From the NCBI RefSeq assembly GCF_963678635.1, contig NC_087069.1:11657186-11721185 (forward strand): a stretch of 64,000 nucleotides of DNA, given 5' to 3'. The position numbers and the translations under genes are program-made. This document shows positions 37,095-45,200 of the stretch, piece after piece. The number at the start of each line of letters is the position of its first letter. Position 1 is the first letter of the stretch. The stretch comes from Symsagittifera roscoffensis (lineage: Eukaryota; Xenacoelomorpha; Acoela; Convolutidae). The notes under the pieces were generated by a model. It had not been told where the DNA came from and ran no database searches. It was given only the letters and a program-made list of their open reading frames with translations.

Positions 37095-37300
37095 GATAAA
37101 CCGCTCAAAACCGTTCAAATCTTGCGCGGTTTTTGAGCGGTTTTTGAGCTGTTTTTTTAGACAAACCGTTCAAAAACCGCTCAAACCGCTCATTTTGAAG
37201 CAAGATTTTGAGCGTAATTGTCTAAAAAAACCGCTTAAACCGCTCAAATCTTGCTTCAAATTAGGTGAAAAATCTCGACTCGGGCAGTGTACCCGGGAAT
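37095..37300. repeat. CCGCTCAAA inverted-repeat array
   Basis: Several CCGCTCAAA/TTTGAGCGG units in both orientations, ending at AAAAATCTCGACTCGGG. That end is the reverse complement of the left edge of the 61.2-kb array (about 61200), so the two arrays are inverted relatives. Confidence 0.7.
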
Positions 37301-37380
37301 ACTGGGATAAATTTGGATTTGGATGGTGACTTAAGCTCTCCTAGTGAAACTGGTACTGGTTCAAGTTCTACTGAGCTAAT

Positions 37381-37628
37381 TCTGTGATAAAGCGGGCTTC
37401 CGAAAAATCTCGTTTGTTGTTTGCTTTTTTATTTGAAGTCCTCGTAGTGTGCCTTACCTCCAACCCGTAATTTCGCCTCATCTGTGATGTAAGCAACTTT
37501 AACTCTTTTCCCCTTGAATATATTTTAAAAAGGCAGTCCTAACTTACGATGCAAAACATTCTGGAGTACTCTAACCTTTTTCGGACAGTTTAATAGCTCG
37601 AATTCCAAATTAGGTTCTTTGGACGATT
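37381..37628 (-). pseudogene. decayed minus-strand retroelement, part distal to the giant insertion
   Basis: Read on the minus strand across the empty site (56549+ joined to 37628-), a frame of about 48 codons stays open through the junction and ends at TAA near 37535, with Leu-Gly-Leu-Pro-Phe just before it. The following frame is also well balanced. This is the wording expected around the end of a retroelement protease, but the family cannot be fixed from this much. Confidence 0.4.
37625..37628. repeat. target-site duplication (left), GATT
   Basis: GATT directly precedes the 5' LTR and is repeated at 56545-56548 directly after the 3' LTR. A 4-bp duplication fits Ty3/Gypsy-type integrases. 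Confidence 0.85.
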
Positions 37629-38038
37629 TGGAACCTGATCTAGACTACATTTTATGATTGGATAATTTAGATATTTTACCAATGTAAAGTATTTAATATT
37701 AACCAATCATGATCCATCTAACTAACAACCCACTTATTTGTAAGTGCTGAAGTTACTTGTAATTTCAGCACCAGAGAGATTTGAATTTAACTTAGAAATT
37801 AGTTGGACTCTCCCGAGCACTTCAGCAACCGCAATAAACCAGTATACCCTAGATCTATTGAGCCTAGCAGAGACTAGTTAAACAATCTGAGACTAGATAG
37901 TATAAGAGTAAGATTAGGATCGGTATTAGACTAAGAAGTTGCACGAATCTATCCGGCCGAAAATAAGATAGCGTGACGAGCAGACGGTGTACCCTATCCG
38001 AAATTACTCTATGAGTTAACCAACTCGGTCATAACTCA
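37629..38038 (+). repeat. 5' LTR
   Basis: 410 bp, starts TG and ends CA. It differs from the 3' LTR at one position (T at 37886, C at 56392). It contains CCAAT-like boxes near 37672 and 37702, TATAAGAG at 37901, AATAAA at 37833 and a consensus donor GTAAGTG at 37740. The relative order of TATAAGAG and AATAAA means at least one of them is not the functional signal, so U3/R/U5 limits are left open. Confidence 0.95.
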
Positions 38039-38040
38039 TC

Positions 38041-38058
38041 TGGTGCGACCATAAGTCT
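38041..38058 (+). promoter_or_regulatory. primer-binding site
   Basis: Two bases after the LTR comes TGGTGCGACCATAAGTCT, beginning with TGG, the complement of a tRNA CCA end. It implies a primer tRNA whose 3' acceptor strand ends TGGTCGCA-CCA. The tRNA species was not identified. The next bases (CGAAC) would match a T-loop sequence. Confidence 0.75.
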
Positions 38059-38125
38059 CGAACAAGACCTTAATAGCTTAGAATTAACCAAAATAGATTA
38101 GAAATTAGACAAAAACATTTACAAA

Positions 38126-38359
38126 ATGTTATACGACAATAATTTAATCGAAATGTCTCTACGACTCAATAGATCAGAGCCAATATTCCGAACCATAACA
38201 GAACTACCCGGAATTGGAAGAAGACCTCGAACCAGAGACGACATACGACAAAGTAGAAACTTGCCATATAGCTATATGATAGTTAGGCAAAAACCAGAAC
38301 AAACTTTTATATTTAGAATACTACTAGCAATGAATTTAGATTTTCATTTGCAAACATAA
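38126..38359 (+). CDS. leader ORF, 77 aa, unknown
   Basis: This is the first ATG after the primer-binding site (AAAATG). It encodes a 77-residue, Arg/Leu-rich product without recognisable domain. Its place, before ORF1 and gag, makes it either an upstream ORF that controls scanning or a leader exon supplying an AUG to downstream spliced frames. There is no direct proof of translation. The composition is like the rest of the element. Confidence 0.35.
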   Translation: MLYDNNLIEMSLRLNRSEPIFRTITELPGIGRRPRTRDDIRQSRNLPYSYMIVRQKPEQTFIFRILLAMNLDFHLQT

Positions 38360-38690
38360 AACCTTGAAGTTAATCTTCAAAATCATTTCAGGCGCTAAAC
38401 CAAATTATTAATATACAATAACGATTGATAAAAAGATCTAAGATCGTTTTCCTAAAACTCTGCAGTAATATACAAAACATGTTTGAAAAATATTTATTGA
38501 AAAATAAAAAATAAAAATTAGTAGCATGACAATAAATGGTTAGTAATCATAAATCATCCTGTTGTTCCAGCTCCATCACCTAAAACATAACAGCAATCAT
38601 AAACCCACTAATATCATCAAAACACTAAATCTTTCCTTTACACACATTTAAAATTTTATTAAAACTTAAATTCACTTAATTTTAAAACCA

Positions 38691-38773
38691 GATCATCAAG
38701 GCTTATCCTTGGATCTTAAATCATTTTCTACTTAATTAAATTTCAAATTTGATCATCAAGGCTTATCCTTGGA
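38691..38773 (+). repeat. paired leader hairpin repeats
   Basis: GATCATCAAGGCTTATCC plus five further identical bases occurs at 38691-38713 and again at 38751-38773, exactly 60 bp apart. Each copy contains CAAGG-CTTAT-CCTTG, a small stem-loop. Two identical loops in a retroelement leader suggest a role in RNA dimerisation or packaging (inference). Confidence 0.6.
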
Positions 38774-39105
38774 CCCAACAGAACAACTTTGTTCTCCCCC
38801 ACCCACTTAATTAGTGTCTAACGACCTCAAACGTCGATTCACTACCCAACCCTTTCTAAAGACCTAAGACTAATAGAAATTTTTAAACAAAACTAATCAT
38901 TCAAATTAGGATAAACAGTGAAGAACTTCGGTTATTCATCCTTCACTTGACCCCCCCTCTTACCAGACCCAGGATAAATCTTAGACTTAGTAAGTTTAAA
39001 ATAGTATCTAACGAACTACTCGCGTTCTAATTATACCTGAACCTTGTGGATCGATTTACTATTCTCCAACCCTTGAACACAATCACTACCCCTAAGTAAG
39101 ATTAA

Positions 39106-39111
39106 GTAAGT
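39106..39111 (+). promoter_or_regulatory. candidate leader splice donor
   Basis: ATTAA|GTAAGTTAA is a full GTAAGT donor between the PBS and the first main ORF. It is the place from which env-like and accessory mRNAs would be spliced in a retrovirus-type scheme. A second, weaker site (GTAAGA) lies at 39096. Confidence 0.45.
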
Positions 39112-39292
39112 TAACACCTTAACTTATACTAGCCACGAGAAAGTAAAAAATCATTCTTCGGAATCGATATACTTTTCTCTCCAACCCTGAACAAATAGAC
39201 CCAGGTTAAGCTAACCAAAAAATCGTAAGAACTAACAGTTTAGGAAAATAGAAATCATTTAACAACCTTTTGCATCCGTCATCCTAAACCTT

Positions 39293-39760
39293 ATGTCATT
39301 TAAAAACCTAGGAAATAAACAAACAATCGTTTTACACAATTGTGAAATAGATAACAAAAAATACGACCTTGTAATCACACCTCATACACAAACAGTTGGA
39401 TACATTCGAACAAAACGACAAACACTAAAAAGAAAAATAATAACGAAACAAAGACAAATAACACGAAAAAGATTTTCAAAAAATCGAAACGCATTTTCAG
39501 AATCAGAAACCAACAGTTTAGACGAACTTTACAAACTAAAAGAATCAATAGATAAAAATTGCCCACTTCACGATCAATTATATTTTTCTGACTCAGAAAC
39601 AACTTCAAATTCATCAAAAAGAGGAAAAAGAAGAATAAAAAAGCAGTATAAACACAAACCAGTACATTTATACAATTGGAATCAACCAATTCGACACATT
39701 AATAATTACATATTAACAGTCATCGAACGAAAAAATGAGCTCAACGCACACCCCAGGTGA
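39293..39760 (+). CDS. ORF1, 155-aa basic protein upstream of gag
   Basis: The 155-codon frame ends 26 nt inside gag in another frame. It is very rich in Lys and Arg, with a block of basic residues at about 40-62 and another (Lys-Arg-Gly-Lys-Arg-Arg) near residue 110, and a Ser/Asp/Glu-rich segment between them. No domain is recognised. The basic blocks suggest RNA binding or nuclear entry (inference). Extra genes before gag are rare. The fish walleye dermal sarcoma virus has one there, but no homology to it is claimed. Leaky scanning past this ATG, or splicing, would be needed to reach the gag ATG. Confidence 0.65.
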   Translation: MSFKNLGNKQTIVLHNCEIDNKKYDLVITPHTQTVGYIRTKRQTLKRKIITKQRQITRKRFSKNRNAFSESETNSLDELYKLKESIDKNCPLHDQLYFSDSETTSNSSKRGKRRIKKQYKHKPVHLYNWNQPIRHINNYILTVIERKNELNAHPR

Positions 39761-42278
39761 AGAAAGTCCAGATGATGATGAAATCTTTCCTTTTATAGTA
39801 GATGCAACCACTGATAGAGGACAGCATATATTTTGCAAAAATTTACTATTAAATTTATTTGAACCCGGAATCAGTCCATGTAAAACAGAGTTCCCAGATG
39901 TAAAAATCAAAAGACAAATCATAGACCACTACTTAAAAGATATATGCAACATAACACAACAGTATGGAATCTACTCCATAGAATTCACCTCACCAAACCA
40001 TAATAATAGAAAATATACAATTCAAACAGACGATCTTGATTTAGAATTTTCAAAAGTTTTTTCAGAATATATAAAAAGCATCCAATATCATAACTCACAA
40101 AGAGCAAACTCCATATTCACCAATGAAGTTTTCGCAATAATATATAGTTATATTTCGATATTAGAAAACGAAATCCCAATAACAAATGTCTCACCGACAG
40201 AAACATCTAAACATTTAAGAGTACGGCATGAAATCACACTACTCTCTAGTTATTTAAACATCATTAAAGAAAATTTCACGAAAGACGACGTTTCACAACA
40301 TACAAAACACGATCTACAAAAAATTTTGGCATGGTTCATAATAGATTATTTCACACACAATATTGATTTAATTGCACAAGCAAGAAAAAATTTTAGACCC
40401 CAAAACTCGAACGATGATACCGCTATCACAGAACAATCAGATTATGTTTGGGACCCCGAATGGTCTCATCCCGCATTTATAAGCTTCCCACAATCAATCT
40501 CAAGTCAAGCAATAAGTACGATATCTTACATAAGAGATTATGTAAAAGTAATACCATTAACCATTGATGCAACACCATTAAACTATAATACATTTTTGCC
40601 CGATACAAAAAATAATAGTTTAAACTCTACAGTCATACACAATGAAAACCTCAATGGAACTAGGAATCTTACTCAACAAGATATCCAGACACCATCACAC
40701 TTCATAAATGAAGAAATTGTACACACAACAACTACACAACAAAGTATTTCACCAATACGCCCAAATTTAACAACACCAAGAAATACAAATCCTTCACAAA
40801 CACAGGTAACCTTACAATCAACCGTTAAACCTTCGGTTGCTCCTAAATATTCACATATGGATTACCAAACATACAGACCCATGACAATACCATCAAAAAC
40901 ACGCAAAACATTCACTAGAAACAACTTTGCAGACCATAATTATAATTATACACATCCATCAAAAACATATAACCAACCACAAAGAAATTTTAACCAATAT
41001 ACAAGATCTCGAAATTGGGATAACCCAATGACCCAACCTAATTCAATAAATTTCCAAACAAATCCTCCACAGGATCACAGTGAAAATTACCCATTTTTTC
41101 AACAAAATAAAAATAAAAAACAGACATCTTATCAAATGGATTATTTATCCTCAGATGATGATTTCTTACAACCAGATATATTTGCACCAAATACTCAAGA
41201 ATATCGTAGACAAGGAATACAGAGAACACGTACAAATCATAGAAATTTTTCTCCACAACCAATAGATGCACAACATCAACAACCAATTCAACAACAAAAT
41301 CTAATTAATACACAATCTTTTCAACCAATTCAACAACAAAATCCAATGACTGCACACTCGTATCAAGCATCACAAATGCAAAATGAAATACCACTCCCAT
41401 ATTATCTCCAACAACATGAAATAACAAGAAACCAACTTTCAAATTTTTCTCAAATGCCAAATGCAGCAGAATCATTACAAATGACAATGAATCCATACCT
41501 TATGGGTGGATCATCAATAACATCAAACAAACCTTTAATGGTTTTCACAGGAACAGACCCTGAATACTCCGTAGAAGATTATTTAAATGCAGTAACAGCA
41601 AACCTGATTTTAAATATTGGACCTGAACCAATTAATACGCCAATACATCAAAATTGGATACATCGACGCACAGCGTTAATACAAACAACCTTAGATGGCG
41701 CAGCCCAAAAATGGTTTTCAGTACTACCTCTAGAAATAAAATCAAACTGGAAAAGGTTTACACAGGAATTTTCAAAAATGTTTGACTCCGAAAGAAACAA
41801 ACAACAACAAAGAGTTTTATGTAATGAAATTCGCAGATTACCAAACGAAACCATCAAGCAAATAGCAGTACGAATCGAAACACTAGTTCGAAAAGCATTT
41901 TCATTAAATACGCACGACTATAAAAACACAAAGATGACAGAAATCTTAATGATGACCTTAACACCACAATTAAGGAAAATAGCAATAAAAAAGAGAGCAT
42001 CCCATCCTTCTTCAATTCGAGAACCCGATTTAGATTTTCGAAAACTAGTAGACAAATTAGAACAAGCAGAAATCACGATGAAACTAGAAGAAATGGAAAA
42101 TCTGAAATTACAATACGTTAACAGAATTGAAACGACTCCCACTAATATTAATAATATACAGGAATCCGAGACAGACCTCGTTGAAAAAATCACTGAAATA
42201 CTCAATATTTACGAAAAGAACCCAAAATTTAAAGGCAAACCATCTTTCAAAAAATGGTGTAATTATTGCCGACGATAA
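39735..42278 (+). CDS. gag: Gag polyprotein, 847 aa
   Basis: Long for a Gypsy Gag. Residues 1-300 form an apparently folded N-terminal part of unknown relationship. Residues about 320-595 are Asn/Gln/Pro/Thr-rich with a repeated Gln-Pro-Ile-Gln-Gln-Gln-Asn phrase. Residues about 597-780 are the capsid-type Gag domain (Phe-Thr-Gly-Thr-Asp, Gly-Ala-Ala-x-x-Trp, Trp-x-x-Phe-x-x-x-Phe, Ile-Arg-x-Leu-Pro-Asn-Glu-Thr). The C-terminus enters a CCHC zinc knuckle and stops at TAA after its second Cys (Cys842, Cys845); the His and last Cys lie just beyond the stop in the same frame. So the Gag product alone has half a knuckle. Start ATG (AAAAATGAGC) overlaps the end of ORF1. Confidence 0.9.
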   Translation: MSSTHTPGEESPDDDEIFPFIVDATTDRGQHIFCKNLLLNLFEPGISPCKTEFPDVKIKRQIIDHYLKDICNITQQYGIYSIEFTSPNHNNRKYTIQTDDLDLEFSKVFSEYIKSIQYHNSQRANSIFTNEVFAIIYSYISILENEIPITNVSPTETSKHLRVRHEITLLSSYLNIIKENFTKDDVSQHTKHDLQKILAWFIIDYFTHNIDLIAQARKNFRPQNSNDDTAITEQSDYVWDPEWSHPAFISFPQSISSQAISTISYIRDYVKVIPLTIDATPLNYNTFLPDTKNNSLNSTVIHNENLNGTRNLTQQDIQTPSHFINEEIVHTTTTQQSISPIRPNLTTPRNTNPSQTQVTLQSTVKPSVAPKYSHMDYQTYRPMTIPSKTRKTFTRNNFADHNYNYTHPSKTYNQPQRNFNQYTRSRNWDNPMTQPNSINFQTNPPQDHSENYPFFQQNKNKKQTSYQMDYLSSDDDFLQPDIFAPNTQEYRRQGIQRTRTNHRNFSPQPIDAQHQQPIQQQNLINTQSFQPIQQQNPMTAHSYQASQMQNEIPLPYYLQQHEITRNQLSNFSQMPNAAESLQMTMNPYLMGGSSITSNKPLMVFTGTDPEYSVEDYLNAVTANLILNIGPEPINTPIHQNWIHRRTALIQTTLDGAAQKWFSVLPLEIKSNWKRFTQEFSKMFDSERNKQQQRVLCNEIRRLPNETIKQIAVRIETLVRKAFSLNTHDYKNTKMTEILMMTLTPQLRKIAIKKRASHPSSIREPDLDFRKLVDKLEQAEITMKLEEMENLKLQYVNRIETTPTNINNIQESETDLVEKITEILNIYEKNPKFKGKPSFKKWCNYCRR
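42276..42278 (+). promoter_or_regulatory. in-frame TAA between gag and pol, probable readthrough stop
   Basis: TAA followed by G separates two frames in the same register. It splits the CCHC knuckle (two Cys before, Gly-His and Cys after). The frame beyond is open for 5.7 kb. Single in-frame stops between gag and pol are suppressed in gammaretroviruses, so a programmed readthrough is likely; a fresh inactivating mutation is the alternative. No obvious pseudoknot was worked out. Confidence 0.6.
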
Positions 42279-45200
42279 GGACATAGTATTTCCGAATGTA
42301 GACAAAAACAGCAAGACAATCAAAATAAACCTCAAAAATATAAAGAACCAAATAAATCATTCTATCAATACATGAAAAAAGATCAAAATCTACCGAACAA
42401 AACAGTCTACAGCAACAACAGTTCAGGAAAACCACTCCCGAACAATACAAATTATACAAGAAATCAATCACCATATAACTCAAGTTATAGAGGAAGATCA
42501 CCAGAACGAAGAAACACGCATAATTCATCACAAAATCACTACAATAGACCAAATAGTAGAAGTAACTACTCCAGATCAAATTCAAATACACAACGATTTG
42601 TTTCTAGATCTAATTCCCAATCAAGAAATAACTACTATCCAAACAACCAATCACGAAATTCATCATACAATAGGAATAGAAACTACTCCTATAATCGAAA
42701 TAGAAGTTATTCAAACAACCGAAACCAGAATTACCCGAACAATCAATCAAGGAATAACTCATATAATAGATCGAACTATAACAGACCAAACAATAATTAC
42801 CAAAACAGATCGCGAAATAATTCACAAAATCGACACTCAAGTTATAATAATCGTTATAGAAATTATTCCCAATCACCACACCGGAATAATAATAACTATA
42901 ATAATTCTAATAATCGCCACAGAAGTAGTACACCTAAACATCAAAGACAAATCAATCAAGTACAATCTAATCCAGAAACAACATCAGACCCTCCAGGTAT
43001 TGATGACACAGTAACTGATACGTTACAACTCAATCAAATAAACTGTACATCATCAGATTCAGAAAGTGATACTGAAAACACTCTTTCTATCAATATGATA
43101 AAAGTCGAAAACGACTATGAATCTGTCATATATGAACAACCCTTTTCATCACACATATATGAAAATCAATCAGAATTTCTTCAAAATTATTACACTACAC
43201 CCATAAATTCCACACCAACGACGCAAGAAACAAATGAGATTAACACTACAAATCAAACCAATAAAAATACCAAAACAAAATGCTTGAATACAAACCACAT
43301 TTATCAAAATATACAAAAAGAACAACCCAAAGAAAAAATTTGGACAATACCATTTCTCTTAGAAAGCCCAAGAAATAAAGAATTTCAACCACCAGACCTT
43401 GAAATAGATTTTTTAATTGATTCAGGAGCAGAATCAAACATAATAAACATCCCCACATGGAATGAAATAAAAACTTTACACCCAAAGCTAACACCTCTTG
43501 AAACCTCCAGTAAGTTAGCAACAGCACAAGGATCAACATTGATAAACTACGGAAAAATCCAATTATTTCTCCTCCCCACCAGAACAATGGAACAAAGCAA
43601 AATTTTAAATAAGCCATTTAAACAAATATTCCATATCACTGACATTAAATATAATATCATTGGAATACCATTTATTTCGAAGTATATACCAACAATTAAC
43701 ATACTAAATAGTAAAATATTAATCAAAGATAAATATACAAAAACAAAAGAAACATCCTTAACATTTTTTCAAAGATTAAATAAACAACCACCATTCTTTT
43801 CAAAATTCTACCCGATATTTAACCAACAAAGAAAACACCTAAAACCACTATCAGGAAATATCTATAATTTTTCAATCAAACAAGTTCACCAATATGATAA
43901 AGAACAAAACAAACAAAAATTTTATATGTCAGAATTTGAATTCAAACCCATTCACAAATTTTTCAAAATCACAATCTCATCCATAAAATATTTGAAAAAT
44001 TCGAATTCCGATATCATTTCCTTACATGTCTATAACAACACACCTTACCAAGTAACATTACCTTTAGGACTTTTAGGATATTGTGAAACCAACGCTACAA
44101 TATCACCAATACACGAAAAAGCCTATCGCGTAAATAATATACTCCAATTACTAGATATTTGCCAATCTACAATTCTTAATGAAGAATTATCTATAAATAA
44201 TATAATAAGTAACGAAAACAGAAATACGGATTATTTCACAAAAACTCCATATTTCAAACCTACATTCAACATAAGTAACTACACAGAGGACCAACAAAAA
44301 TTTTTAACAATGTTTAATTTCCAACATTCACAAATAACACAAGACGAATTCGAAAAATTAGCCAAACAGCTAATTAAATATTCATCAGTCTATGCAACAT
44401 CAAAATTCGATGTTGGAAAAATCAGTTCATCACTACATCTCCCGTTAAAACCAGACGCAGTTTTCAAAAAACAGAGAGCAAGTAAAGTACCAATTCACTT
44501 ACATGATAAAGTGAACAGATTACTCGACATTTTAGAACAATACAACATTATATCACCAGTAAACAAAGAAGAACAACCAAAAGGCAACACATTTATCAAC
44601 CCTGTTATCATTCTAGCTAAAGGAGAATCATTAAAAATCGTTCTCGATGCTAGATACCTCAATTCACTTATAGATGAATCAAAATGTAATTGGCCCATTG
44701 AACCAATACAAGTTATTTTAACAAAAATAAACGGCAAATACTTTACAACCGCCGATATGAATAGTGCATACAATCAAATGCCACTAGATGAACAATCACG
44801 ACGTTTAACACAATTTGTTATCGGAAACCAACAATATGAATTCAACCGCTTATTCTATGGAATATCCATAGGACCAGCAGCATTTTCAGCTTTTATGAGC
44901 AAAATTTTTAGACCACTAATACTCAAGAAAAACGCAATCACCTATTTAGACGATGTTTTTATGCAATCACAAACAAAAGACGAGATGTTCATTGTTTTAG
45001 AAAAATATCACCAAATACTTCAGAACGAAAATCTGAAGGCCGCCCCCGATAAATCACACTTCTTTTTGACAAGAGTTAAATTCTTAGGACATAATATAGA
45101 AAGAAAAACAATCACTCCATTGAAATCACGTATAGACGCTATTCAAAAACTCCAACCACCAACAAATAAAAAGAAAATCCAAGAATTCCTTGGAATGTTA

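Larger units (their letters stand above)
38360..39292 (+). other. long untranslated leader of the giant element
   Basis: There is no long frame in this 930 bp. It contains two identical 23-nt hairpin-forming repeats (38691 and 38751) and a consensus splice donor (39106). Several CCAACCCTTGAAC-type segments recur. This is where packaging and splicing signals would be expected. Confidence 0.5.

Noticed and set aside
42598..43014. 138-codon frame overlapping pol
   Set aside because: Ile/Thr-rich frame produced by the low-complexity Arg/Ser/Asn/Tyr repeat of Pol in another register.
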